Of a stretch of 64,000 nucleotides of DNA, positions 24,934-35,932 are shown piece by piece. Source of the stretch: Cephalotus follicularis (lineage: Eukaryota > Streptophyta > Magnoliopsida > Oxalidales > Cephalotaceae); NCBI GenBank assembly GCA_001972305.1, contig BDDD01002905.1, positions 107,255 through 171,254 of the forward strand, written 5' to 3'. Position numbers and translations under genes: made by a program. A model generated the notes under the pieces. The model made no database searches and was not told the DNA's origin. It saw nothing but the letters and a program-made list of their open reading frames with translations. Every line of letters begins with the position of its first letter. Position 1 is the first letter of the stretch.

Positions 24934-24990
24934 CTGAAAAATAGGTTAGCAAATACACAAATCATATCCTCGACATGTATCACAATTATC

Positions 24991-25002
24991 TCTCTGATAC
25001 CA
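24991..25002 (-). promoter_or_regulatory. Primer binding site of G1
   Basis: Minus-strand TGGTATCAGAGA four bases after the 5' LTR. It differs at the last base from the Copia C site and pairs with tRNA-Met type primers. Confidence 0.88.
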
Positions 25003-25006
25003 TTCT

Positions 25007-27178
25007 TGTAACGCCCCTGACCTGAGCTCGCTAATAGCTCGAAGCGAGCTCCGAGGATCAGTCGTGTTACGTTGGGTGTGAAATGTTACATCCTTTGGTA
25101 CTCTTCTCTAAAAGTACATAACATCAGAAATTTCATGTCTTGCAACATAATACATAATCTTAAATTCATACTTTACACATAATCATCTTATATAAAGATG
25201 TCATAACCATATCGTTCGTCTACATTTACATAGGATCATCCTTCTACATAAACATATAATACAGCGGAAAAACTATATTCTTATTACATATCAAAACATT
25301 AATGTAAACATCATTGCATAGCCTTTTTTTCACAAAAACTCCTTCTTAAGAGCTTCCTCTAAGCTCGTAATCTCCATTCATTCATTTTCTAATAACATTT
25401 TATTTGAAAAAAACATTGAAAGGAATGAGCTCAAAAAAGCTCAGTAAGGTGTTTTTATAATAAACACATTTCATCATAACATTTTTATTGTCAATACATA
25501 TAACTAGAACATTTCGTAAAGCATTTCACTTTTCTAATTAAAAACTCGTAACTAGAACATTTCATAAACATAGAAGTCATAAAAACCTTAATGAACCCTT
25601 TACACCGCTTCACCGGGGCATTGTGCACTCCCCGACTACTATCCTTACATCATATGCATGTCCGTGAGCATCTCGCTCCATTAACATTGAGCATCTCGCT
25701 CCATTCCCCTTGGATCACAATCCAAGGGCAGTTCATTCATCATTTACTTTGAGTGATCAGCTCAAAGCAATCATAAAAATCATTTCATAACATTTCTTTC
25801 ACAATTCATAAACCTTTCTCTTCATTTGAGTTATTGACTCAAATGAGTTCATAAAATAGTTTTGCATAGCTTTACTAAAACTTATAATTCATATAGAAAT
25901 AAGCATTTGCAGAGAAAACTTAAAACATACATATTAAAGTAGACCTCTTTAAGAATTTATAAGGCTCAAGATCATGACAATTGGTTGAGAATTGAATCCG
26001 TTATGAATTTTTGAAAGTGGCTGGCTCCATAACAAAACAGGGCATAAGCAGTAAAATGAATCATTGATTCTCTTCAAGAATTTGACATAATTTCGAGATA
26101 CATAAAGCATAACAGTTAAAGAGAACATCGTAAGGTTTTCAAAACATCCAACTATTTAATTTTTCATCAAGAAACGAGCAAGATATCATTTAAAGAATTT
26201 GCTACATAATCAAGAAATAAAACAGTACCCAAACAGCATTTTAAAACATGAATTTTCATCAAGAAAACGATATAATCTTGAAACCTGCAAAGCATAAAAG
26301 TTGAAGATGACATCCTAACGTTTCCATAACATTCAACCATTCAAATATTCATGAACAAATGAGCAAGATATCAACAAAATAATCTGCTATAAAATTGGAA
26401 GCAAAACAGGGGATAGTTTGTAGAAAATGGGTATAGAATTTCCTTACTTTGCTTTAAAATTTCTTTCTCTTTTGCTCTCCCACGAATTCTCCACTTCACT
26501 CTTAGCAGGATCACTTTCTTTCTTAGCCAAAATGACTGAGTTCAACCCTCTTTGCAATTAAATTGAAGGATTACTTACGAGGCAAGTCTTCTCCTATTCT
26601 CACACAACTCAACTCTCTCTCTTGGCAGCCCATGTGCTCAAATTCAACCAATCCAAGTGATGACACTTGTTAGATCACATGATAACATCTCATATCATCC
26701 TCCCCTGGCCTGCCACATGTCCAAAATTAAAGATTTTTAGTCACAAAATCCCAAAAAGTCAGATTTTGCATTTTGTCTGTAGCTCAAAGCGTCGACGTTT
26801 TCTCCCTAAGCGTCGCCGGTCACGGGCTTGACCTGAGTTCTCCACTTCTATCCTGACTAAAGAGTTGACACTTTCTTACAAAGCGTCACTGGTTTAAGTC
26901 TTCATCTAGGTCAACTGACACACTTGACTTCAGCGCGTTGACGTTTACAATTAAAGCGTCGTCCGTTGCCCAAAGCGTCGACTCTTTTAATAAAACTGCG
27001 GCGCTTCAGACATCTTTGTCAACTCTTAACCCTTTAGATTGACGCTCACCGGGGAGCGGAACCCCCAAACCCCCAGAGCACAGGGTCATACTACGGGTCC
27101 CTTGAACTAGTTGCCAATTTACACAATAGCAACCATTTTCCATAATTAATATCTTACATGAAAATTTTGGTCATTACA
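25007..27178 (-). repeat. 5' LTR of G1
   Basis: A 2172-base LTR matching 14475-16726. It has a short duplication of GAGCATCTCGCTCCATT near 25665-25705 and lacks about 100 bases near 27045 present in the other LTR. Confidence 0.94.
26791..27003 (-). repeat. GTCGAC palindrome cluster in the G1 5' LTR
   Basis: Counterpart of the cluster at 16231-16443, with the same spacing: cores at 26791, 26812, 26864, 26885, 26937, 26958, 26977 and 26998. GTCGAC at 16377 is GTTGAC at 26937, a C-to-T change at the CpG. Confidence 0.8.
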
Positions 27179-27183
27179 CGAGG

Positions 27184-27797
27184 GCCAAATGGTTAGATGA
27201 GGACGAGCAGGCTCGTTGTTTAGTGATTTTGGGTATGGTCCCGGAATTACAAAGACAACATAAGAAGCTTGATACCCTAGGAGCCATACTTCTCCGTCTT
27301 CGGGAGTAGTATGGATCCCAGTCGAGGACCGAAAGGTTTAACTTGTCCCATCAACTCTTTTGCACAAAGATGGTCGAGAAATCTTCAGTCGACGCACATG
27401 CATTGAAGTTGATAGATCTTGTTGAGCAGATGGCTCAATTAGATCTTACCATGGACAATGACTTCTACATTGACCTGGTTTTATCATCCCTCCCTAGGTC
27501 ATACTCCCAGTTCATCACAAATTTCCACATGAACAAGGTGGATACTATTCTGCCTAAACTTGTGGAAATGCTTCGTACACCGAAGTAGACATGGGCCACG
27601 GTAGGTCTAATTCTGATGTGATGCTTCTCCCATCTACTTCTTGCAAGACAACTCTGAGAGGGAGCGGATCGAGAAGATCCAAGTCCAAGGGCAAGGCACC
27701 CATGAAACCTAAAGGGAAGAAGAAGAACAAAGGGAGACGACCACCTGCGCCGGTGGGGCCAGTTGTTGGGGGATCAGTTCCAGATATGATTCGATAG
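27184..27797 (+). pseudogene. Copia C gag, C-terminal part
   Basis: Continues the capsid gene from 14474. An in-frame TAG lies at 27307-27309. The frame is then open to 27588 (residues LVEQMAQLDLTMDNDFYIDL and SLPRSYSQF, typical copia gag), where a -1 shift moves the reading to 27591-27797. That part is basic (residues RSKSKGKAPMKPKGKKKNKG), as expected near the nucleic-acid-binding end. Confidence 0.9.
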
Positions 27798-28349
27798 TTG
27801 CAGGATGATGACTGCTACTTCTATTATTGAAAGCATGGGCATTGGAGATCACAGTGCAGTGAGTTCCAAAAGTCGAAATCTGGAGGTGCCTCAGGGTCAA
27901 GTACTTTCATGATTGAGCTCTTTCTAGCTACCAATGTTAGTTCAACTTGGGTTTTGGATTCGGGTTGTGGTACTAACATTTGTAACTCTTTGCAGGGGCT
28001 AAGAGGAGCTAGACAGTTGAGAGAGGCTGAAGCATTGGACTTGCGTCTAGGTGATGGATCGAGGATTCACACCACGACAATATGCATTTTTGAATTGTCT
28101 TTTTGTAATGGCCATGTAATTAAACTTGATCCTTGTTATTTTGTAAAGGACTTGGCTAGAAACGTTGTTTTTGCTTCTTATTTGTATATGATGGGCATGG
28201 AGCTCACTTTTTCTACATATGGCTGTAGACTTTTACAAAAGGAGGTTCTTTCATGTGAGGGACACATTTACAATGGGATCTATGTTTTAAATACTAATGC
28301 ACAAATGGCTTTAACAATTCAAACAGGAACAAGCACTAAAAGACAATGA
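27798..28349 (+). pseudogene. Copia C zinc knuckle and protease
   Basis: A degraded CCHC knuckle starts near 27813 (C, then Y in place of the second cysteine, a stop, then GHWRSQC). The aspartic protease follows with the active site LDSGCGTNIC near 27955-27985 and the downstream hydrophobic strand. The frame is open from 27909 to 28349. The protease frees the other domains. Confidence 0.85.
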
Positions 28350-28379
28350 GAGATAAGTGATGTAAACCCTTCATACATA

Positions 28380-28919
28380 TGACAATGTAGATTAGGTCAT
28401 CCTAGTCTGGGTAGACTAACACGCTTGGTTAAGGATGGTCTTTTAGACATCCAGGACGTGGAGTCCTTTCTAGAGTGTGAGCCATGTCTTATTGGCAAGA
28501 TGACCAAATCACCATTCTCCGGGGTAAGAGAAAGGACTGTGGACATACTGGCTCTTGCCCACACCGATGTCTGTGGACCTATGTCGGTCAATGCTAGTGG
28601 AGGTTTTCCCTACTTCATCACCTTTACCGATGACTTATCACGATATGGTTATGTGTTTCTGATGAAACACAAGTCTGAGGCCTTTGAGAGGTTCAAAGAA
28701 TTCAGACTAGAAGTAGAAAAGCAAATGGGTAAACCCATTAAGGTCCACTGGTCAGATCGGGGTGGTGAATACCTATTTGCTGAATTCCTAGGTTATCTTA
28801 GGGATAACAGAATTCTCTCTCAATTGATACCTCCTGGAACGCCATAGCATAATGGTGTTTCTGAGCGGAGGAATCGGACTTTGACGAACATGGTCCGATC
28901 CATGATGTCTTTCGCGGAT
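28380..28919 (+). pseudogene. Copia C integrase, core, cut by S2
   Basis: The pre-integrase zinc region (RLGHPS, then CEPCLIGKM) is followed by the catalytic core. The three catalytic residues are visible: D in HTDVCGP, D in SDRGGEY, and E in GVSERRN exactly 36 residues after the second D. A TAG lies near 28846 where the family normally has glutamine. The frame is otherwise open to the S2 insertion at 28920 and resumes at 31489. Confidence 0.9.
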
Positions 28920-30209
28920 TGTCACACCCCGCCCTCCGTTATAGACAACATATGTGGTGATATCAGAAATAACATAAATCCAGCATTCAACATTTAACAA
29001 ATTCAATTACATAAGCGGAAGCATTCCTTTGTCGGATTATAAAAACATCCGCACGCAGCCCATACTACGTGCTTATACAGTACCAATTAAAATTATTCTT
29101 TTACATACTGGAAACGTAAAGATAACAGCAATGGGGTATGATCGTTCAATTCAACATAAAATATAGTAAAAATAGTAACCTTAACAAAATAGAAGCTCTC
29201 CAAAAGTTTCAGCAGCACTTTCCAAACGTCTTCGCTTAATCTGAAATTGTAGGGGGTTAGTCATTGTCCTCACTTGGCTACGTAGGAATAAAGCAAGATA
29301 AAGAATATATAAATGTAACATGCATGTCAGTTATCTGAAATAACATATATATAAGTATTTCAATATATATAAGCAACCATGCCAAGTGGCCATAGACAAT
29401 ACAATTCAGGAATACCGCACAAGGGTAAAATCAATCAATACAGTGGTTTGGGTGTCAGATGTCGCTAACTCCTAGCACCAACTGTGCACCACCTAACTAT
29501 CACCCTACTCTCCGAAGATGATGGATCAGGTCAATTCTGCCGGCAAATAGCGGGCAAGTAACAATCAGGATCTGCATTACAGATAAGTGTGGTGGGAGCT
29601 CTAGCCAACTCCTGGCACATAGGACCACCCCGTAGCCAGTGATGTCTCCTATCACTCGACCAACGACAATAAGAATAGACAAACAATGCAATCAATTCAA
29701 TAGAAATATTACATAAGTTTATGATATGCAATATAAAGTTGTTTTCTTTTGAAACATTTAACAGTTCAGTGACCGCACCTGTCGTTGGAGGAAACGGTAC
29801 TCAGTACAGTAAGGGTGCCTTTCATTGGAGGAAAATCAGTAATCATTTTGACAATACGTATTCATTTTGGAATAATAAGGAAAACGGTATTTGTGCTTAT
29901 AGCACTAGTGGGTTCAATCATAATATTAAGTGTAACAACAGTAGCTACAAACACTTAACAAGTATACAACATGTGTAACAACATCAATAAACAGCAGCGG
30001 AACAATCACATTTCAAAGGTTCAACAAGATATTAGTATACCCTAGTCGTTCTTGCACAAACTATCACAATGAGTGCATAAGTCTATACTTTCTGTAATAT
30101 AACTACCTAAGGCCCGAATTGACTGTTACAATCACCCATTTTGGAGGCCAGGGTAATTACACAAAATTATAAGCCTAACAGCATCTAATCTTAGCATTTT
30201 ATCACCTAA

Positions 30210-30325
30210 CAGTCGGCTGTTCATAAGAATAGTCGGCTGTTTTAATTAGGTAGTCGACTGTTTGTCCTTAAGAGTCTACTGGTTACATTGAGTAGTCGAC
30301 TGTTGGGGTTAAACAGTCGACTGTT
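30210..30325 (-). repeat. CAGTCGACTG cluster with 21-base step in S2 (six sites)
   Basis: Cores start at 30212, 30232, 30253, 30274, 30295 and 30316 (GTCGGC, GTCGGC, GTCGAC, GTCTAC, GTCGAC, GTCGAC). Steps are 20, 21, 21, 21 and 21. The 10-11 bases between sites differ from unit to unit. It lies about 1160-1275 bases into the LTR on the minus strand. Confidence 0.88.
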
Positions 30326-31226
30326 CTTGCCCAGAAACGCCAGGCAGTAGTTTAATAAAACAGAGTATGCACTACTCACAATCCAATTTAAATCAATCCA
30401 TAACATGCAATCAGACAGAAAACATCCAGGCATGATATACATGTTATATCTTCTAAAACATGTGAAAATCCCTACATCAAATTGCTATCCCAAAATCAAT
30501 CGGATTGATTCTTCTCTTGTGTTCAACTCTTTACACCAACTTCCAATTTCCCGTAATTTATTCTACTTGCATGTAAACAGTAGGTGTAAACATTAAAATC
30601 AGTAGGTTTATGAGGTGTTTAATCATGACAACAACACGTGAGGTCGAATCAGTAGCTTACCAATGAAAAACTAAGCTATAACTCACTTTGTACACTCCAA
30701 CCTCAACATGCAAAATTCTAGAAATCTAATCCAAGAGCTGGATGTTAACAGCAGCTATATGCATGCATTTATGCCTACCTAGAACTTGTATATCTAATCA
30801 TCAGTAACATAAGTCGAGCTAAGATCTTACCAGATGATTGAGCTCCACTTTCCCCTTTGAAAACTCTCTACATCAACTTGCCAACAGCAACTGTCTAATG
30901 CGTTTCCTTCTCTCTCAAGTGTTTCCAACACTCCTTTCCATTCCTCAGTAGCTGATATAAGGGTTTCAAGTCTTAGAACTCGTCAGATTCCATTAATTCA
31001 GCCTTCCCTCCTTTTCCTTCTCTCTCTCACATGCACCTCTCCTCACTCTTTTCTCTTCTATTTTTGTAGGTTACAGGTCTGCAAGTCTACAAAAGGAATA
31101 GAGGCATGCAAGGCATCACCCTTGCATGTTGTTACAGCTGGTGGCATGCATACGACACCTGTCCATTGCATGCCATGCTTCTGCCATGTTTCACATGCCA
31201 TGCATAGACACTTGTCTGTGCCAGAC

Positions 31227-31334
31227 TAGTCGGCTGTTTTCCTGTGACAGTCGACTGTCCTTACTTAACCCAACTAGTCGATTGTTGCCCTGCGACAGTG
31301 GGATGTTCTTCCATGAACCAGGCAGTCGGCTGTA
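31227..31334 (-). repeat. CAGTCGACTG cluster with alternating step in S2 (five sites)
   Basis: Cores start at 31229, 31250, 31277, 31298 and 31325. Steps are 21, 27, 21 and 27. It lies about 150-255 bases into the LTR on the minus strand, matching cluster 1 of S1. Confidence 0.82.
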
Positions 31335-31488
31335 GGTGGCTGATTTTGGGTTATTAAGTTTATTCCCTCAATTAAATTTACAACCACAAGTCATATAACA
31401 ATTGGATATTAACATTCAATGTAAGTGCATATTTTATTCATCAAGAAGTACAATATACATGAATTGAAATTGTGGTTGTTACACGGAT

Positions 31489-31827
31489 CTTCCTATATCA
31501 TTCTGGGGTTATGCACTTTATGCGACGGTGTACATCCTAAACCGGATTCCTTGAAAATCTGTCCTCTCCACTCCGTACGAGATGTACATTGGGATGAAGT
31601 CTAGTCTAAACCATTTAAGGGTTTGGGGCTTTCCAGCTTGCGTGAGAAGGGCGGAGCCTTGTCAGCTGGAGGCACGAGTGGATTGTTGCCAGTTTATGGG
31701 GTATCCTAAGGAGAGCAAAACATACTTCTTTTACCATCCCAGCGATCAAAAGGTTTTTGTATCGCTTACTACAAAATTCCTAGAGAAGGAATACCAGCTT
31801 GTAGGGAGCAGTGGGAGCAAGGTTTAG
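31489..31827 (+). pseudogene. Copia C integrase, C-terminal part
   Basis: Continues the integrase after S2 in the same frame. A TGA lies near 31551. The open piece 31582-31827 has the usual copia integrase end (residues NHLRVWGFPACVRR and FMGYPKESKTYFFYHP). Its end is a TAG at about 31825. Confidence 0.88.
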
Positions 31828-33621
31828 CGGAGAGAGCTGTCACATGGTGAAATCCCATAGGATGAGAAGGACTAAGAGGTTCAATCCTCTACAGACACTG
31901 TTGGGAAAGGCTCCCAACCTGAGAGCAGATCTCAGTTAGGCGCTCCTCTAATGAGGAGATCATGCAGAGTTCCGGTATCCCCTGAGAGATATGGCTTTCT
32001 CATTGAGGACACTAAGGAACTCAACGACGTCGATGACAACGAGCATGTCAGCTACGAGGAGGCAGTGAAGAGCACTGAATCCGGGGCATGGCTAGAGGCC
32101 ATGAAATCTGAGATGGACTCCATGGATGCAAACCAAGTATGGAATTTCGTCGATGCACCTGAGGGTATTAACCCTATTTGTTGCAAATGGATCTTCAAGA
32201 GGAATATTGGCACTGATGGTAAGATAGGGACTTACAAAGCGCGATTGGTCATGAAAGGGTATAGGCAAAGACACGGAGTTGACCATATCAAAACTTTCTC
32301 ACCAGTCGCTATTCTTAAGTCCATCTGGATATTGCTTGCTATTGCTGCCCATTACGACTATGAGATATGGAAAATGGATGTCAAGACAACGTTCTTGAAC
32401 AGTTTTCTTGAAGAGGACATTTACATGTCCTAACCCAATGGGTTTACATCCATGGAGCATCCACAGAGAGTGTGTAAGCTCCAAAGGTTGATCTACGGCC
32501 TTAAGCAAGCATCCCGTAGCTAGAACATCCGTTTTGACGATACCATTAAAACTTTCAGTTTCATAAAAAATGTGGATGAGCCTTGTGTTTACCAGAAATA
32601 GGATGACACGAATATCACATTCTTGGTACTATACGTGGATGACATACTAATCATAGGGAATGATGTGGGTATGTTACAGTCCGTTAAAGTATGGTTATCC
32701 AAGAACGTCTCCATGAAGGATTTGGGAGAGGCATCCTATGTATCGGGTATATATATCTATAGAGATAGATCTAATAGGTTGCTGGTACTCTCCTGAAGCC
32801 AGTACATCAGCAAGGTGCGGAAACGGTATGGCCTTGAGAATTCCAAGCGTGGCCTTCTTCCGATTTTCCAAGGAATTCACCTCTCCAAGAGGATGTCTCC
32901 ACAGACAAATGAGGAGAGGATTCTCATGTGTAGGCAGCCATATGCTTTGGCGGTTGGCTCTATCATGTAAGCCATGCTTTGTACTAAGTCTGATGTTGCC
33001 AACGCCTTGGGAATGGCTAGACGATTTCAGTCCGAGCCAGGTGAGAAACACTGGGAGACCGTTAAGGGAGTACTCAAATACCTGAGAAGGACTCGGGATA
33101 CCTTCTTGGTCTATGGAGGAGAACGTGAGTTGAAATTAGAGGGCTTTACAGACTCTAGTTTCAATAGTGATCTGGATGATCACAAATTCATGTCGGGATA
33201 TGTCTTTATGCTGAACGGAGGTCCTGTAAGTTGGAGGAATTCTAAGCAGGAGACGACTGCTGACTCCGCGACTGAAGTGAAATATGTTGCAGCCTCGACT
33301 GCCGCTCAGGAAGTTGTTTGGATGAGAAAGTTCATTACTGAACTTGATGTGGTTCCAACCATTGCACGTCCAATTGTGGTATACTGTGACAACAATGTGG
33401 CTGTTGTACAAGTCAAAGAACCCTGGTCTCATCATCGCTCAAAGCGCATACAGCGATGGTATCATCTGATTAGAGAAATCATTGACAGAGGAGACATTAC
33501 CCTTGAGAGAGTTGCCATGGCAGACAACGTAGCAGACCCACTAACAAAGGCCTTGAGCAGCACTATTCTAGAGAGACATCGGAGTGTTATAGGCTTAGGC
33601 TATTGGTCGTCATGGCTATAG
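31828..33621 (+). pseudogene. Copia C reverse transcriptase and RNase H
   Basis: RT begins in the piece 31951-32433 (AWLEAMKSEMDSM, then CKWIFKRN, KARLVMKGY and WKMDVKTTFLN). The catalytic YVDD box is intact at 32632-32643. Stops lie at about 32431, 32521, 32599, 32794 and 32968. The last piece, 32974-33621, is open and holds RNase H (TDSSFNSD, then YVAASTAAQEVVWMRKF, YCDNNVAV and MADNVADPLTKAL). All pieces share one frame. Compared with A and B this is the best kept copy. Confidence 0.93.
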
Positions 33622-33625
33622 GGCC

Positions 33626-33636
33626 AAGTGGGAGAT
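33626..33636 (+). promoter_or_regulatory. Polypurine tract of Copia C
   Basis: AAGTGGGAGAT directly before the 3' LTR. Confidence 0.88.
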
Positions 33637-34944
33637 TGTTGGATTAGGGTTGTCCCTATATGCGACGATATGGCTCATTTGTATGTAGACACTCTTGATT
33701 TAATACAATTCTGAATTCCTTTTATATTCTATGTGCATCTTTATATATTGGCAAGGCTATGTGGCTCATCCCAACCAACAAAAAGGAACAGACTAATTAT
33801 ACGTAATTAACTGTATGCCATAATAGTGTCCTGTCATGTTCAAAGGGTTGGAGAGTCTATACCCAATGTCAATAGGATTCCTATGTTCACGGTAGTGTAT
33901 AGTCTATGGTGACTAGCAGGTTTATAGCCTGTGTTGTCTCCTTTGACCTGAGCGGCTGGCATGCATTGTGTGGTGACTGCTTGACTTTGATTTTCACCTT
34001 CCCCAGCACTAGCCAACTGCTGGCAAAAGCGTTGTCTTTGGATCTTGTGGGAGCTACATTGACATGTATGGGCGAGTGCGCAAGATGAGATCGTCACACT
34101 TGGACAAGGGGTGACCGACTCTATTTTTCTATGTACGTTGCAGACTTAAAGGTCCTGATCAAGAATAGTTCGACCCGGAACGAGAGGTTCCCATGGGAGG
34201 TCTACCGATAGTCTCAGTGCGATCATAGATTCATAGCTATCACAACAATACTAGGGGTGACATTCATCCAAACCCTAGGCTATGATCAGAGCCATGTATG
34301 ATGAGGGAAACATGACACATATGCCGATGATTGGATAAAGCGAATGGCTATTCAGACCATGATTGATAGAAGTGGTCATACACGGATCCGGGGGGTGACT
34401 GGCGCTCACATCGGGGGTGCTCTGATAGTCGGTGTACTATTAGAGTGCTAGTACCAGATGATGGGTTGCACTGGGAATTTATCATCATACTGTAGAATGA
34501 CATGCTTTCGAGTCCTGCTTGACTTTGAATAGGTTGATATGTGGTGGGACTCATATCATTTAGTGAAAGGACAACATTAGGGAAGATGTTGTTTTGCTAG
34601 TGAGTATTTCATTTGCATGGATTTAGGTCTGTGCAATGCCAAGATGAAATATTCCATGCGAAGGCTTATTTGGAACTAGAAGAGATTGTCATATTCTTTG
34701 CCTTGGGCGTCGATGCCTTTGTTGGCCGTTGACGCCAACGTCTAGTTGGGCTACTGGGCGTTGACGCGAAGGGATTGCGTTAACACTGGAAAAACTAGTA
34801 GCTTTACACGTCGACGCCAAGAGGGCATCACGTTGACCTCTAAACTAGAAAGTCCGCTGGGCGTGGATGCTATGGAGAGCATTGCGTTAACACTGGAAAA
34901 ACCAGGGACTTTACACATTGACGCCATGGGGTTTTGGCATTGAG

Positions 34945-35070
34945 GCGAAGACAAATGACACTATGCACATGTCTCATATTATCTCTGGCGTTGACGCGAA
35001 GACAAATGACACTATGCACATGTCTCATATTATCTCTGGCATTGACGCGAAGACAAACGACACTACGCAC
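34945..35070 (+). repeat. 51-base tandem expansion in U3 of the Copia C 3' LTR
   Basis: Units start at 34945, 34996 and 35047 (the third partial), each beginning GCGAAGACAAA and ending in a GTTGACGC-type site. The 5' LTR has a single copy near 12005-12060. The extra copies lie just upstream of the TATA box. Confidence 0.88.
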
Positions 35071-35137
35071 ACGTTGTCGCCATTTTGAAATGTGAGGCGC
35101 GTACACGTTGACGTCAAGAGGAGAGAGAAAGTCATCA

Positions 35138-35147
35138 CTATAAATAG
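35138..35147 (+). promoter_or_regulatory. TATA box of the Copia C 3' LTR
   Basis: CTATAAATAG at the place matching 12134-12143. Confidence 0.72.
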
Positions 35148-35932
35148 TTTGAAAGAAACTTGTTGAACACACTTTGACTCTTTCTTTCTCTCTTCCATCC
35201 CGTGCGATCTCTTCTTCCTGCTCTCGTATGCGTCGACGCCTGTGTTGTCTGGTGCGTCAAAGCAGCCTTTTTCAACCCTCCTTTCACCACTCAAACGATA
35301 TAATAGGTGGAGATAACTTGCATACTGCTTCTTATGTTTACCTAGTGTGATTTAGACTTGGTTTAAACACTTGGCCTTCATCCACCTCATTTGTGGCTTG
35401 AGGATTCACTTGGAGGAGCTTGGGTTTTTGAGGACAAAGTGTAGAGGGAGCTATCTTGAAGGAAGGAGTCTTCACCTCCGGTAAGAATCTGTTTTCTTCT
35501 CCCTCTTATGGCACCATGGCAGTGTGTGTTGATGTGGGTGTGTAAAACCCTTACCAAAACCTCCATGGTTCCCTTGAGTTGTTTTGTGCTTAATCTCTTA
35601 TGGTTAGGGATGATGTGGATGAGGGTTGATTGGGCTATGGCTAGGGTTTTGTGTGTTATACCTTGTGAGACATTGTTAGTGTCCAATACTAGGGTTTATG
35701 GCAACCCTAGCTTTATCAAACCATTGTGCCCTATGGTTGGGTTTATTGTTTTGGTTTAATTTGATGTTCATTAGATATTCCTTGGAATTTATTGGGACCT
35801 TTTGGACTTAGCCTACGGCATCCCATTGTCTGGGGATTAACCAATTGAGAGAATTTTAAAGCTAATCGACCATTAACCCCTAAGTCTGAATTGTAAAGTC
35901 TTCTGCTGCGCTCGGTCTAAGCGTTCCCAACA

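Larger units (their letters stand above)
14475..27178 (-). mobile_element. Gypsy element G1 (chromovirus, Tekay/Del-like)
   Basis: Ty3/gypsy retrotransposon in gag of Copia C, flanked by CGAGG at 14470-14474 and 27179-27183. On the minus strand the order is 5' LTR (25007-27178), primer site, a 128-codon open frame, gag with zinc knuckles, protease, reverse transcriptase, RNase H, integrase with chromodomain-like tail, polypurine tract and 3' LTR (14475-16726). The reverse transcriptase before integrase order is gypsy; the tail places it with chromoviruses, most like Tekay/Del. LTRs differ at about 17 of the first 262 bases, fewer than in Copia C, which fits the nesting. Solo LTR G2 sits between the small frame and gag. 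Confidence 0.95.
28920..31483 (-). mobile_element. Solo LTR S2 (gypsy-type)
   Basis: A 2564-base LTR with ends TGTCACACCCC and GGTTGTTACA as read on the plus strand, flanked by perfect CGGAT duplications (28915-28919 and 31484-31488). It splits the integrase of Copia C. Read on the minus strand it matches S1 at both ends. It carries two clusters of CAGTCGACTG-type sites where S1 has GCGTCGACGC-type sites. No internal domains; a product of LTR-LTR recombination. Confidence 0.94.
10545..35932 (+). mobile_element. Copia element C, split by G1 and by S2
   Basis: Ty1/copia element with two LTRs (10545-12951 and 33637-35932), primer site, leader, gag, protease, integrase, reverse transcriptase, RNase H and polypurine tract. 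Taking out G1 and S2 with one copy of each duplication leaves an internal region of about 5.4 kb. The gag frame continues exactly across the G1 gap and the integrase frame across the S2 gap. LTR-LTR difference is about 29 in a 370-base stretch I compared by eye (near 12365 against 35341). Flanks GGGGT and GTGTG do not form a duplication. It is the best kept of the three copia elements, but it has stops and at least one frameshift. Confidence 0.93.
33637..35932 (+). repeat. 3' LTR of Copia C
   Basis: A 2296-base LTR from TGTTGGATTA to TTCCCAACA. It lacks about 185 bases after 33849 and has a 51-base tandem expansion (34945-35070) not found in the 5' LTR. The GTTGACGCC-type sites run from about 34709 to 35115 with the TATA box at 35138. 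Confidence 0.93.

Noticed and set aside
28920..31483. S2 and S1 as complete small non-autonomous elements instead of solo LTRs.
   Set aside because: No primer site, polypurine tract or second terminal repeat is seen inside; the TG and CA ends enclose one repeat only, with duplications at both sides.
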